From JAJEFO01 sp965221845 (GTDB taxonomy: Bacteria; Pseudomonadota; Alphaproteobacteria; Rhodobacterales; Rhodobacteraceae): DNA of 64,000 bases. Position 1 is the first letter of the stretch. Each line of letters opens with the position of its first letter. The notes under the pieces were generated by a model that had not been told where the DNA came from, made no database searches, and saw only the letters and a list, made by a program, of their open reading frames with translations. A program made the translations under genes and the position numbers. The stretch lies in the NCBI GenBank assembly GCA_965221845.1, contig OZ244919.1:3720001-3784000 (forward strand). The letters are read 5' to 3'. Of the stretch, positions 53,616 to 63,871 are shown piece by piece.

Positions 53616-54283
53616 TCACCCTGGGAGGCGCCCGGGTGTGTGTGCTGTGTGTGCTGTTCGGCCTGCCGCCCGAGTGACCCGATGCATGACACCGGGACCG
53701 TCTGGTTGCACACCGCGCAAGCGGCGGCGGGATGCGAATGGGAACGCCACGAACGGACGGCCCCGGAAGGGGCCGGGCGGGCGAGGATGAGAGGCGGGGT
53801 TTTGGCGCTGGGTGCGCCAAAACCGCTGGCCGGGCCACCGGGTCCGGTCGGCCCGGCTGGCGGATCTGTTTTTCATCGGCCGGGGGTCAAGGGGGTCGCC
53901 CCCTTGGGCCGGCCGGGGGACGAAAGTCGCCCGGGGCCGCACTGGGCAGGGCCGACCGGACCCGGACGGGTCTGGGCGCGACGGAACAGTGCTGGTGAAG
54001 AGGGTCATGTGGGGGGGGGGGGTCCTTGGGGCGGGTTGGCGGTGGGGTGGTGCTCAGCGGGATGGATGGTGTTCGGGGAAGGGACAGGTTTCACGAGGCA
54101 CCATGGACACACTTGTGCGACCCGGAGACTCGCTGCATCCGTCGATGGGTCGGAGTGACCGAAACTCAGGGTTTCGGTGCCAACTGACATGACCCGCCAC
54201 CTCAGAGCTTGACCTAAAATGTGGATGGCCTCCCCCAGATGTGGCATTTCCCTGTCAGTTTCCACCCAGACAAGGAGAACACA
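53616..54283. other. GC-rich structured region without a clear gene
   Basis: Contains GTTTTGGCG-CTGGGTG-CGCCAAAAC (hairpin near 53802), a run of paired GGGGGTC/GACCCCC-type repeats near 53880-53930 and ACCGAAAC-TCAG-GGTTTCGGT near 54160. A 12-G tract lies at 54011-54022. Open frames on both strands look like composition artefacts. Confidence 0.45.
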
Positions 54284-55131
54284 ATGGCCTGGGACGAGAC
54301 CACCCGCGAAGAGCATGACCGCAAGTCGGAGCGACATGAAACCGACCTGACCGACGAGGAATGGCTTCTGGTCGAGCCGCTGCTTCCGGCCCCGGCGAAG
54401 CTTGGCCGCCGCCGGACGACCGACCTGCGCGAGACGTCCGACGCGATCCAGTACATGCTGGCCACGGGATGCCAGTGGCGAGCGATTCCCAAGTGCTTTC
54501 CGCCCTCTGCGACCGTCCAGAACCACTCCTGCGCGTGGCGCGACAACGGCGTCCTGGAACGGATGCTGGACGCGCTGCGCACGCTGGGCCGCGCGCAGGC
54601 GGGGCGCGAGGCGCAGCCGACGGCGGCCGCGATCGACAGCCAGTCGGTGAAGACGACGGAGGCGGGCGGGCCGGCGGGTTGCGACGCGGGCAAGAAGGTC
54701 AAGGGCAGGAAGCGGCACCTGACGGTGGACGTCGAGGGGTTCCCGATCGCGGTGCGCGTGCTACGGAGGCGGACGTGCAGGACCGGGACGGGGCGCCGGC
54801 CGTCATCCTGGCGATGCTGGAGAAGGCGCCGCAGGTGACGAAGCTGTGGGCGGACGGCGGCTACGCGGGTCCGAAGCTCGAGGCCGCGCTGGCGGAGCAC
54901 GGCCTGGGGTCGATCGTCGAGATCGTCCAGCGGCCCAGGGAAACAAGGGGCTTCACGGTCCTGTACCGCCGCTGGGTGGTGGAGCGGACGTTTGCGTGGA
55001 TGTCGCGGTGCCGGCGTCTGGCGAAGGACTTCGAGCGGACGCTGGAGAGCTCGCTGGCCTGGGCGCAGCTCGCGGCGTGCCGGTTCCTGATGCGGCGGGT
55101 GGCGCGGGGCCAGGCGGCTGGAATCTCTTAA
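54284..55131 (+). pseudogene. IS5-family transposase, one frameshift
   Basis: ATG 54284 after AAGGAGAACACA: MAWDETTREEHDRKS, LTDEEWLLVEPLLPAP, RATDL-type RRTTDLRETSDAIQYMLATG, IDSQSVKTTEAGGPAGCDAG and KKVKGRKRHLTVDVEG. The frame breaks near 54762 and resumes as TEADVQDRDGAPAVILAML, LWADGGYAGPKLE and VVERTFAWMSRCRRLAKDFE. Catalytic Asp, Asp and Glu are present on the two sides of the break. Element ends were not identified. Confidence 0.8.
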
Positions 55132-55164
55132 CATATTGATATTATTGAATTATGATTCAAGCTC

Positions 55165-56730
55165 TCAGGGAAGGACAGCCGGCACCGCCCTCGCCTCGAG
55201 AAGGTTGCGCACCTCGCGCCCGCAGGCGATGGCAACGAGATGAACGGGCAGGCCATGGTATGTGTCGGCATAGCCGCGGGCCCGCATCTGGGCGAAGGCG
55301 GTCTCCAGTGCGGTGGTGGCATCGTCCGCACTGTCCGCCATCTTGAATTCAAGGATGAAGACCTGCCCGCCGAGATGGACCACCATGTCGGCCCGCCCGT
55401 GGCTGGTGGCCGCCTCGGCGTGCACTTCCACCCCGATGGACCGGAAGGCCATGTGCAACAGGCTGGCATACCAGGCCTCGTAGCGGGCCAGATCCCCCGT
55501 CGTGTGCCACTGGTAGGGGATGCTGGCCAGCCAGGCCTTGAGGGTGGCGGCAAAGCCAGCGAAATCGCCTGCTGCAAGCCGGTCCCGCAGGGCGGCCCCC
55601 TCATCGAGGGGCACCCGGCCCTGCGGGGACAGGGCCGCCAGCAGATGATCGTTCAGACTGAGCTTGACCTCCTGATTGGGATAGTCGAGCCGGTAGAGGG
55701 TGCGGTGGCCCTGGCGGATCTCGTCGGTGATGGTGAGGTACCCCGTCTGGAACAAGAGGGCTTCGGCACTGATATCCTCCACCTCGAACTTCGAGACCAG
55801 CGACTCGTCAGCCAGCACGCCTTCGAGGTCCAGTGGGCTGATGGACTTCCTCTTCAGGGTCTCGAAGAGGAAGCGCGGTGAGCCGGTCTGGAACCAGTAG
55901 GGTTTGAACTTGCGATCGTTGAGCAGCAGCAGCACATCGAAGGGATTGTAGAGACGCTCTTCGCCCAGCCAGTGATAGCCGTTGTACCAGGTGCGGATCG
56001 CCTCGCGGTCCAGCCCAGCAAGTTCGGGGGCAAAGACGCTGTCGATGTCGGCATCGGTGTAGCCGCAGAGCGTGGCATAGCGGGGATCGAGACTGATGTC
56101 CTTGAGATTGTTGAGATCCGAGAACAGACTGACCTTGGAGAACATGCTGATGCCGGTGACAAGGACGAAGCGGACATGTTCGGCAGCGCCCTTGATGATG
56201 CCGTAGACGCTGCGCAGGGACTCCCGGTTGGCCCGGGCCCGGTCAGGGTCGTGGAGCGTATCAAGGATGGGCTTGTCGTATTCGTCGACGAGGACCACGA
56301 CTCGCTGGCCGGTGGTGTGGTGGAGGCGGTCCAGCACATCGAACAGAGATTCCGGCGCGGTTTGCCATGGGGACGCTGCAAGGTCTGCGCTCCGCTCGAT
56401 CGCGTGCAATTGCACGAGAATGCTGTGCTCGATATCCCTCGGTCGGTCATATTTCCTGTCAAAGCTCAACCGCACCACGGGGTGGGTGACCGACCAGTCC
56501 CAGTGGTCATGGATGGCCAGGCCCCGGAAGAGGGTCTCCTGGCCCTCGAAGAGGGCCTTGATGGTGTCGAGGAGCAGACTCTTGCCGAACCGGCGGGGCC
56601 GGGAGAGGAACCAGTGATCACCCCGCTCGATCAGGCCCCGGATCAGCGGCGTCTTGTCAACGTAGTAGCTGTCGGTCTCCCGCAGGCGGGCAAAGGACTG
56701 GATGCCGATGGGCAGGCGTTGGCGGGTCAT
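55165..56730 (-). CDS. AAA-ATPase-like / PD-(D/E)XK nuclease family protein
   Basis: 521 residues. YYVDKTPLIRGLIERG, FLSRPRRFGKSLLLDTIKALF (Walker A-like), VVVLVDEYDKPI (Walker B) and RFVLVTGISMFSKVSLFSDL form the AAA-ATPase-like domain. The C-terminus has the nuclease core GRADMVVHLGGQVFILEFKMA (D and ExK). Such proteins are very common in mobile-element-rich bacteria and bacteroidetes; their role is unknown, with defence or element maintenance suggested. ATG 56730 fits the family start (MTRQRLPIGIQSFARLRE). Confidence 0.88.
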   Translation of the reverse strand: MTRQRLPIGIQSFARLRETDSYYVDKTPLIRGLIERGDHWFLSRPRRFGKSLLLDTIKALFEGQETLFRGLAIHDHWDWSVTHPVVRLSFDRKYDRPRDIEHSILVQLHAIERSADLAASPWQTAPESLFDVLDRLHHTTGQRVVVLVDEYDKPILDTLHDPDRARANRESLRSVYGIIKGAAEHVRFVLVTGISMFSKVSLFSDLNNLKDISLDPRYATLCGYTDADIDSVFAPELAGLDREAIRTWYNGYHWLGEERLYNPFDVLLLLNDRKFKPYWFQTGSPRFLFETLKRKSISPLDLEGVLADESLVSKFEVEDISAEALLFQTGYLTITDEIRQGHRTLYRLDYPNQEVKLSLNDHLLAALSPQGRVPLDEGAALRDRLAAGDFAGFAATLKAWLASIPYQWHTTGDLARYEAWYASLLHMAFRSIGVEVHAEAATSHGRADMVVHLGGQVFILEFKMADSADDATTALETAFAQMRARGYADTYHGLPVHLVAIACGREVRNLLEARAVPAVLP

Positions 56731-57289
56731 TGACTGTCTCTTGGCGCGTTACTGGTCCAAATGGAGAACATCGCATCGTATTTCCAAGCGCATACGTTCG
56801 TTCTCTTTTGGCACTTTGTAAACACCCCTTGGACGGGGCGGAAAGGAGCACTCCGATGGAAAGCCTGCATCCTGAATCCCCGATTGCCAGCATCGATGAC
56901 GGAAGCGGATCCGTTGCGGCCCGGCGGAGCGCCCGGCGAAGGCGGGCGCCGCCCTCGTCGAGAAAGCCGCCGAGGTCGGCCTTGCGGCGGACGTCGCGGC
57001 CCTTTGCCGGGACGACCCGCCGAGGCCGAGGCGGCGTTCCGCGACACGGTCTTCGACATGGCCCGCTCGGTCCTGACGGACGCGTTCGAGACGCCTGGCG
57101 GTCGCGGGCCGCCGCTCGGCCGTCAGTCGTGCGCACACGGAACCGCCGTCCGCCATGACCGGGCGTTCGCGCACCGACGGTCAGGCTGGCGGGAATTGCT
57201 GCAGCGGCGCACGAACCGGTTGTGCGGGGCAGGTGTCCGGAGTACACACGCCGCCTGACAGCTCAGACGACTTGGACGGGAGACGGCCG
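56731..57289. other. gap with a possible transposase remnant
   Basis: Frames read EAEAAFRDTVFDMARSVLTD and AALVEKAAEVGLAADVAALC, weakly like transposase N-termini, but no continuous gene is supported. The pntA promoter is probably near the right end. Confidence 0.3.
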
Positions 57290-58861
57290 ATGAAGGTCGG
57301 AGTGCCGAAGGAAGTCGCCTCGGGAGAGGCGCGGGTTGCGATGACGCCGGCGAGCGCGCGGGACCTCCTGAAGCTCGGGCACGCATGCCTGATCCAGGCG
57401 GGCGCGGGCGCGGCTGCGGGCTTCGGCGACGGGGACTACGAGGATGCCGGGGCCGAGGTCGTGGCAGGGGAGGCCGTCTGGAGCGACGCGGACCTGGTGG
57501 CGAAGGTGCAGCCTCCGACCGAAGCCGAGGCGTCGGCGCTTTCACGCGGCCAGACGCTGATCTCCTTCATCTATCCCGCCGCCAACGGGAGGCTCCTCGA
57601 GATCGCGCGGGACAACGGCGCGAACGTCATCGCCATGGACATGGTGCCGCGGATCAGCAGGGCGCAGAAGATGGACGCGCTGAGCTCGATGGCGAACATC
57701 GCGGGCTACCGTGCGGTCATCGAGGCCGGGAACAGCTTCGGGCGGTTCTTCACGGGCCAGGTCACGGCTGCGGGCAAGGTCCCGCCGGCGAAGGTCCTTG
57801 TCGTGGGCGCGGGCGTTGCCGGCCTTGCGGCGACCGGCACCGCGACAAGCCTCGGGGCGATCACGTACGCGTTCGACGTGAGGCCGGAAGTGGCCGAGCA
57901 GATCGAGTCGATGGGAGCGGAGTTCGTGGCGCTGGACTTCGAGGGCGTGCAGCAGGACGGCGCCGCTTCGGGCGGCTATGCCGCGCCGTCAAGCCCGGAG
58001 TTCAGGGAGAAGCAGCTCGAGAAGTTCCGCGAGCTCGCGCCCGAGATGGACATCGTCATCACGACGGCCTTGATCCCGAACCGCGACGCGCCGGTCCTGT
58101 GGACCCGCGACATGGTCGAGGCAATGAAGCCCGGAAGCGTCATCGTCGACCTCGCCGCGGAGCGGGGCGGCAACTGCGAGCTGACCAGGAAGGGCGAGAA
58201 GATCGTCACGGACAACGGGGTCACGATCGTCGGGTTCACGGACTTCCCGTCCCGCATGGCCGCGCAGTCCTCGCTCCTCTATGCGACCAATGTCCGGCAC
58301 ATGGTCTCGGACCTGACGCCGGAACGGGACGGCAGGATCGTGCACGACATGGAGGATGACGTCATCCGCGGGGCCACCGTCGCCTTCGGCGGCGAGACCA
58401 CCTACCCGCCGCCTCCGCCGAAGGTCCGGGCCATCGCTGCGCAGCCCGCGAAGGCGCGCCCGCCCGAGCCGACGCCGGAAGAGAGGAAGGCCGGGGAGCG
58501 TGCGGCCTTCCGGGAAGCGACGAAGCGGCAGGTCGCGCTGCTCGCTCTGGGGGGCGCCCTCATGCTCTTGGTCGGGGCTTACGCCCCTGCGAGCTTCATG
58601 CAGCACTTCATCGTCTTCGCCCTTGCCGTGTTCGTGGGCTTCCAGGTGATCTGGAATGTCCAGCACGCGCTTCACACGCCGCTGATGTCGGTGACGAACG
58701 CGATTTCGGGGATCATCATCGTCGGGGCCCTGCTCCAGATCGGGTCGGCGCACTGGATCGTCGTGCTGCTGAGCTTTGTCGGCGTGCTGATCGCGTCAGT
58801 CAATGTCGTGGGGGGCTTCCTGGTGACGCGCCGGATGCTCGCCATGTTCCAGAGGTCGTAA
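57290..58861 (+). CDS. pntA: proton-translocating transhydrogenase, alpha subunit
   Basis: Transfers hydride between NADH and NADP+, coupled to proton movement. 523 residues in one chain: the alanine-dehydrogenase-like dI domain (MKVGVPKEVASGEARVAMTP, KVLVVGAGVAGLAATGTA, GSVIVDLAAERGGNCE) followed by a Pro-rich linker and a C-terminal membrane part (LLALGGALMLLVGAYAP onward, about four helices). Many alphaproteobacteria split this gene; here it is fused as in E. coli. ATG 57290 has GGGAGACGG upstream. Confidence 0.95.
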   Translation: MKVGVPKEVASGEARVAMTPASARDLLKLGHACLIQAGAGAAAGFGDGDYEDAGAEVVAGEAVWSDADLVAKVQPPTEAEASALSRGQTLISFIYPAANGRLLEIARDNGANVIAMDMVPRISRAQKMDALSSMANIAGYRAVIEAGNSFGRFFTGQVTAAGKVPPAKVLVVGAGVAGLAATGTATSLGAITYAFDVRPEVAEQIESMGAEFVALDFEGVQQDGAASGGYAAPSSPEFREKQLEKFRELAPEMDIVITTALIPNRDAPVLWTRDMVEAMKPGSVIVDLAAERGGNCELTRKGEKIVTDNGVTIVGFTDFPSRMAAQSSLLYATNVRHMVSDLTPERDGRIVHDMEDDVIRGATVAFGGETTYPPPPPKVRAIAAQPAKARPPEPTPEERKAGERAAFREATKRQVALLALGGALMLLVGAYAPASFMQHFIVFALAVFVGFQVIWNVQHALHTPLMSVTNAISGIIIVGALLQIGSAHWIVVLLSFVGVLIASVNVVGGFLVTRRMLAMFQRS

Positions 58862-58873
58862 GGGGCTCGGACG

Positions 58874-60355
58874 ATGTTGCCGAACGGACTTGTCTCGGCC
58901 GCCTACGTCGCGGCGTCGGTTCTCTTCATCCTGTCGCTTGGCGGCCTTTCGAACCAGGAAAGCGCCAAGCGGGCGATCTGGTACGGAATCGCAGGCATGG
59001 CGATCGCCGTCCTTGCGACGGTGCTGTCGCCGGGGATCCAGAACCTTGCCCTGATCGTCGTCGCCGTGGCGGCGGGCGCCTTCGCGGGCCGGCACGTGGC
59101 CGCCCGGGTGCAGATGACGGAGATGCCGCAGCTCGTGGCCGCGCTTCACTCGTTCGTCGGCCTTGCGGCGGTCTTCATCGGGCTGAACGCCGACATCATG
59201 CTGAACGCGGTCACGGGGATGCGCGAAGCCGGCACGGCAATCGGGGAGGCGGGCCTCACCGCCTTCGGCGAAAGCCTCTGGAAGAAGGACGCGACCGAGA
59301 TAGCCATCCTGAAGGTCGAGGTCTTCCTCGGCATCGTGATCGGCGCGATCACCTTCACCGGATCCGTCGTCGCGTTCGGGAAACTTGCCGGCAAGGTCAG
59401 CGGCAGGCCGAGGAAACTCATGCTGCCATCGGAACGCATGCCCCTGCCGGTGATTTCCGGCCACTGGCTGAACGCGGTCGCCGCGGCCGCGTGCCTGGCC
59501 CTGGGGCTTCTCTATTTCGACGGGGCCGGGATCTGGACGATGGTCCTGGTGTCCCTCGTGGCGGGCTTCATCGGGTGGCACCTGGTCATGGGGATCGGCG
59601 GCGCCGACATGCCGGTGGTCGTCTCGATGCTGAACAGCTACTCGGGCTGGGCGGCGGCGGCGATCGGCTTCACCCTGGGCAACGACCTCCTGATCGTGAC
59701 AGGCGCTCTCGTGGGATCTTCCGGCGCGATCCTGTCCTACATCATGTGCCGCGCCATGAACCGGCATTTCGTGAGCGTGATCCTGGGCGGCTTCGGCGGG
59801 GACGGCGGTCCGGCGGCGGAGGTCGACGGCGAGCAGGTCGCCATTGACGCCGACGGCGTCGCGACCGCCCTGAACGAGGCCGAATCGATCATCATCGTTC
59901 CAGGCTACGGCATGGCAGTGGCGCAGGCGCAGGCATCGGTCAGCGAGCTGACCCGCAGGCTGCGGGCCGACGGCAAGGACGTGCGGTTCGCCATACACCC
60001 GGTTGCCGGAAGGCTGCCGGGCCACATGAACGTGCTGCTGGCCGAAGCGAAGGTTCCCTACGACATCGTGCTTGAAATGGACGAGATCAACGAGGACTTT
60101 CCGGACACCGACGCGGTGGTCGTGATCGGGTCCAACGACATCGTCAATCCGGCCGCGCAGGACGATCCGAACTCGCCGATCGCCGGGATGCCGGTGCTCG
60201 AGGTCTGGAAGGCCAGGCAGGTCTTCGTTTCCAAGCGGGGGCAGGGCACGGGATACGCAGGCATCGAGAACCCGCTGTTCTACAAGGAGAACACGCGCAT
60301 GTTCTACGGCGACGCCAAGGACAGCGTGAACAGCCTGCTGCCGAAGGTCGGTTAG
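58874..60355 (+). CDS. pntB: proton-translocating transhydrogenase, beta subunit
   Basis: 493 residues: eight to nine membrane helices (MLPNGLVSAAYVAASVLFIL onward) and the NADP(H)-binding dIII domain (IIIVPGYGMAVAQAQASVSEL, GRLPGHMNVLLAEAKVPYD, GSNDIVNPAAQDDPNSPIAG). A roughly 30-residue insertion relative to E. coli lies between helices (around NADIMLNAVTGMREAGTAIG). Starts 12 bases after pntA. Confidence 0.95.
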   Translation: MLPNGLVSAAYVAASVLFILSLGGLSNQESAKRAIWYGIAGMAIAVLATVLSPGIQNLALIVVAVAAGAFAGRHVAARVQMTEMPQLVAALHSFVGLAAVFIGLNADIMLNAVTGMREAGTAIGEAGLTAFGESLWKKDATEIAILKVEVFLGIVIGAITFTGSVVAFGKLAGKVSGRPRKLMLPSERMPLPVISGHWLNAVAAAACLALGLLYFDGAGIWTMVLVSLVAGFIGWHLVMGIGGADMPVVVSMLNSYSGWAAAAIGFTLGNDLLIVTGALVGSSGAILSYIMCRAMNRHFVSVILGGFGGDGGPAAEVDGEQVAIDADGVATALNEAESIIIVPGYGMAVAQAQASVSELTRRLRADGKDVRFAIHPVAGRLPGHMNVLLAEAKVPYDIVLEMDEINEDFPDTDAVVVIGSNDIVNPAAQDDPNSPIAGMPVLEVWKARQVFVSKRGQGTGYAGIENPLFYKENTRMFYGDAKDSVNSLLPKVG

Positions 60356-60360
60356 GGGCC

Positions 60361-60386
60361 GCCCGGCTCGCGTGCGGGCCGGGCGT
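60361..60386 (+). terminator. possible terminator after pntB
   Basis: CGCCCGGC-TCGCGTGCGG-GCCGGGCG hairpin just after the pntB stop. No T run follows, so it is weakly supported. Confidence 0.4.
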
Positions 60387-60564
60387 CTCGCACGATGAGC
60401 GGGCCGTGGCCTCGTGGCGGTCCGGCCTGGCGCGGCCAGGGCGCCGGATCGGGGGATCCGGCCGCACGGGGGCCGCGGCGGCATCCTGTGGCGCCTCGCC
60501 AAGGGGGCTTTCCCCGTCCGTGCGGGCCTTGCCAGGAAATGCGCCGCATGCTCAACTGGACGGG

Positions 60565-61671
60565 ATGAGACGGCCAAGGGAAACAACGCTTGCCGGCAGC
60601 CTTCCGGCGACAGTCCCGTTTGTCGGCCCCGAAGCCATAGAGCGCCGCCTCGGCCGCCGTTTCCGGGCCCGGATCGGCGCGAACGAAAGCGCTTTCGGGC
60701 CCTCCCCCAAGGCGGTCAGGGCGATCCGGGACCTGGCGGGCGAGGCATGGATGTACGGAGATCCGGAGAGCTTCGAGCTGCGCGAGGCCCTTGCCGGCCA
60801 TCTGGGAATCGCCCGGGACGAGGTCGTCGTGGGCGAGGGGATCGACGGGCTCCTCGGATATGCGGTGAGGCTTTTCGTCGAAGAGGGCGACCCGGTCGTG
60901 ACCTCCGACGGGGCCTACCCGACGTTCAGCTACCATGTGGCGGGTTTCGGCGGCGACCTCGTGAAGGTTCCGTACCGGGACGACAGGGAGGACGTCGGCT
61001 CCCTGCTCGAAGCCGCACGGACGTCCGGGGCGAGGATGGTGTACCTGGCGAACCCCGACAACCCGATGGGAACCTGGCAGGATCCGGCCGATGTCGAGGC
61101 CATGGCTGCGGAGCTCCCAGGGAATTGCGTCCTGATCCTTGACGAGGCGTATCTGGAGTTTGCGCCGGACGGCATTGTGCCGGCGGTGCCGGTCGGCGAT
61201 CCCCGCGTGATCCGCATGCGGACGTTCTCCAAGGCCCACGGAATGGCCGGAATGCGGGTCGGCTACGCCTTCGGCGAGCGGAGCGTGATCGCGGGCTTCG
61301 AGAAGATACGCAATCACTTCGGCATGAACCGGATCAGCCAGGCCGCCGCGCGGGCCGCCCTGTCCGACCATTCCTGGCTCGGCCGCGTGAGGCAGGAAGT
61401 CGCAAGGGCCCGCGAACGGATCGGGATGATTGCACGGGATGCCGGCCTGCATCCGGTTCCGTCGGCCACGAATTTCGTCGCGGTGGATTGCGGCAGGGAC
61501 GGCGCCTTCGCCCGCCGTGTCCTTGAAGAGCTTGAAGCGCGGGACGTCTTCGTGCGTATGCCCGGCTTCGCGCCCGGCAGCCGCTGCATCCGGATCACCG
61601 CCGGGCGTCCGGCCGACCTGGACCTTCTTGCGCATGCCCTGCCGGAGGCGCTCGCCGCCGCAAGGCGCTGA
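60565..61671 (+). CDS. HisC-like PLP aminotransferase
   Basis: Fold-type I aminotransferase of the histidinol-phosphate aminotransferase family. 368 residues. ARIGANESAFGPSPKAVRAI, YGDPESFELREALAGHLG, LANPDNPMGTW, LILDEAYLEF and the PLP-lysine region IRMRTFSKAHGMAGMRVGY are clear. ATG 60565 is used. It stands alone rather than in a his operon, so the substrate may be another amino acid. Confidence 0.85.
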   Translation: MRRPRETTLAGSLPATVPFVGPEAIERRLGRRFRARIGANESAFGPSPKAVRAIRDLAGEAWMYGDPESFELREALAGHLGIARDEVVVGEGIDGLLGYAVRLFVEEGDPVVTSDGAYPTFSYHVAGFGGDLVKVPYRDDREDVGSLLEAARTSGARMVYLANPDNPMGTWQDPADVEAMAAELPGNCVLILDEAYLEFAPDGIVPAVPVGDPRVIRMRTFSKAHGMAGMRVGYAFGERSVIAGFEKIRNHFGMNRISQAAARAALSDHSWLGRVRQEVARARERIGMIARDAGLHPVPSATNFVAVDCGRDGAFARRVLEELEARDVFVRMPGFAPGSRCIRITAGRPADLDLLAHALPEALAAARR

Positions 61672-61791
61672 TCCTTGCCGGCGGCACTGTTTGCGGGACC
61701 CCGCGACCCGCCGCGCCGGCGCCACCGTTTCCTGCCGGCGAGTCCTGGCCGTCGCCCTCCGGGACCGCCGCGGCGCCAGGCGGCTGTTCGT

Positions 61792-63708
61792 TCAGCACAT
61801 GCTCGGTCCGCCACGCCAACGCGGGAAGCCGTAGCCGTTCACCATGACCACGTCGATGTCGGCGGCGCTTTGGGCGATGCCTTCGCTCAGCACTGCTTCG
61901 GCTTCGGACTGCATCCGGCGGAGGATCCGGTCCATGATCTCGCCCCTGGCGAACGGCCGCGGCGCGACGCCCCTGCGCGAGCGCTCATGCGCAATTGCGC
62001 TGGCCACGAAATCGGAGGGAACGCCGGCGCCCCCGCGGTAGTCGTACCATCCGGCGTCCGCCTTGCGTCCGAAACGTCCCGCTTCGCACAGGCGATCGGC
62101 GACATGGACGTAGCCCTCGGGCATCCCGCCTTCGGCCAGGCGCCGCTTGCGCATGGCCCAGGCGATGTCGAGGCCGGCCAGATCCTGCATCTCGAAGATC
62201 CCGATAGCGAAGCCGAAATCGCGCATGGCCGCGTCGACCTGGCCCGGGGCCGCGCCTTCCATCAGGAGCAGGTCCGCCTCGTGGCGGTAGGCCGACATGA
62301 TGCGGTTGCCGATGAAGCCGTCGCAGACGCCCGAGAGCGTCCCGATCTTGCCCAGCCGCCTGGCCAGGCGCGCGGCGGTGGCCACCGCGTCGTCCGCCAC
62401 GGCATCGGGCAGCACGATCTCAAGCAGCTTCATGATGTGCGCGGGGTAGAAGAAGTGCAGGCCGATGGCGCGGGAGGGGTCGTCCAGGACGCCCGCGATC
62501 TCGTTCACGTCGAGGTAGGAGGTGTTCGTCGCGATGACGGCGTCCGGCCTGGTGATTGCCTCGACCTGGCGGAACACCCGTTTCTTCAGGTCCATGTCTT
62601 CGAAGACCGCTTCGATCACGAGATCGGCGTCGCTCAGGCTGCCATGGCTGTCACTTGCCGTCAGGGACTCCAGCACGGCATCCGGATCCTGGACGAGGCC
62701 GCGCCTGCCGCTGGCGGCGAGGGTCTCGGCGATGGTGCGCCGGGCTTGGCCGGCGCGGTCTGCCGCCTGTTCGACCAGACGCACTCTCAGGCCGCGCATC
62801 AGGCAGGCGGCGGCTATGCCTGTGCCCATCGTGCCGCCGCCGATGACGCCGATGTCGGCGAAGGGCCTGCCGGGCCCCTTTGTGCGCGGATCGCGCAAGG
62901 TCTTGCGCTCGGCGAAGAAAATGTGGCGCAGGGCGGCGCTTTGCGCGCTGTGCTTGAGGCGCAGAAAGGCATCGCGCTCGGCGCGCTTCGCCTCGTCCGG
63001 GGCCATCTTCAGGGCGCGGTCGACGGCGGCCAGGGCCTCGAGGGGGGAGATCTGCCCACGCGCCCTGGCCCGCGTCCTTGCGGCAAGGCCGCGATATTCC
63101 GCCCGGTCAAAGGCGCGCAGAGGCCTCTCGATCGTGCCTCGTGCCTCGGTCTGACGGGCCAGGCTGGCGGCCTCTTCCAGAAGGTCGCCCGCCGCGATCC
63201 TGTCGATCAGGCCATCGGTCAGGGCCACCTCGGCGGTCACCGGCCTGCCGCCTGCGATCATGTCCAGCGCACGGTGCGCAGGCACGAGGCGCGGCAGCCG
63301 CGCCGTGCCGCCCGCTCCGGGAATCAGTCCGAGCGTGACTTCCGGCAGCCCCAGCGTGGTGCCTGGCGCGGCTATGCGGGCGCTGCATCCCATGGCAAGC
63401 TCCAGGCCGCCGCCCAGGACCGTCCCGTGAAGAGCGGCAGTCCATGGTCTTGAAGCCCCCTCGATCGCGTCGATGACGTCCGGCAGGTGGGGTTCGGCAG
63501 GAGGCCTGCCGAATTCGGAGACGTCCGCGCCGGCCGAGAAGGTCCTGCCTTCGCAGGACAGGACCACCGCCTTGACCGCCGGATCGGCCTCCGTCTCGGC
63601 CAGGGCCTCCATCAGCCCCTGCCGCACCGCTCGCGATGCCGCGTTTACCGGCGGGTTGTCGATGGTGACGCGGGCGGTGTCGCCCCGGACCGCAACCGAG
63701 ACGACCAT
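61792..63708 (-). CDS. FadB-like enoyl-CoA hydratase/3-hydroxyacyl-CoA dehydrogenase, C-terminus short
   Basis: Two beta-oxidation activities in one chain. N-terminal crotonase domain: CEGRTFSAGADVSEFG, HGTVLGGGLELAMGC and LGLPEVTLGLIPGAGGTARL. NAD-binding dehydrogenase domain: IGVIGGGTMGTGIAAACL, VIATNTSYLDVNEIA, GLHFFYPAHIMKLLEIV and GFIGNRIMSAYRHEAD. The last domain ends abruptly at VNGYGFPRWRGGPSMC; relatives continue about 60 residues (GGPMFWAD...). So the stop at 61792 looks premature. Divergent from the hydroxylase gene at 63955. Confidence 0.88.
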   Translation of the reverse strand: MVVSVAVRGDTARVTIDNPPVNAASRAVRQGLMEALAETEADPAVKAVVLSCEGRTFSAGADVSEFGRPPAEPHLPDVIDAIEGASRPWTAALHGTVLGGGLELAMGCSARIAAPGTTLGLPEVTLGLIPGAGGTARLPRLVPAHRALDMIAGGRPVTAEVALTDGLIDRIAAGDLLEEAASLARQTEARGTIERPLRAFDRAEYRGLAARTRARARGQISPLEALAAVDRALKMAPDEAKRAERDAFLRLKHSAQSAALRHIFFAERKTLRDPRTKGPGRPFADIGVIGGGTMGTGIAAACLMRGLRVRLVEQAADRAGQARRTIAETLAASGRRGLVQDPDAVLESLTASDSHGSLSDADLVIEAVFEDMDLKKRVFRQVEAITRPDAVIATNTSYLDVNEIAGVLDDPSRAIGLHFFYPAHIMKLLEIVLPDAVADDAVATAARLARRLGKIGTLSGVCDGFIGNRIMSAYRHEADLLLMEGAAPGQVDAAMRDFGFAIGIFEMQDLAGLDIAWAMRKRRLAEGGMPEGYVHVADRLCEAGRFGRKADAGWYDYRGGAGVPSDFVASAIAHERSRRGVAPRPFARGEIMDRILRRMQSEAEAVLSEGIAQSAADIDVVMVNGYGFPRWRGGPSMC

Positions 63709-63871
63709 CAGGGGAAGGCCTGCGGCCCGGCCCGGTCGCGGCCGGGGGCCGGCGCATGGACATCCCGGGCGTTCGCCGCCTCAGGGCGCATGACGCGGCG
63801 GCGGGGGTCATCGGGCATGGCGGTCCTCCTGGATCCGGGCTGCCTGCGGAGGAAAGCCCTTCAGGCCTGAA

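Noticed and set aside
53616..54008. Fourth phase-variable secreted gene at the G12 tract
   Set aside because: Neither strand gives start, short lead, proline tract and signal peptide in order.
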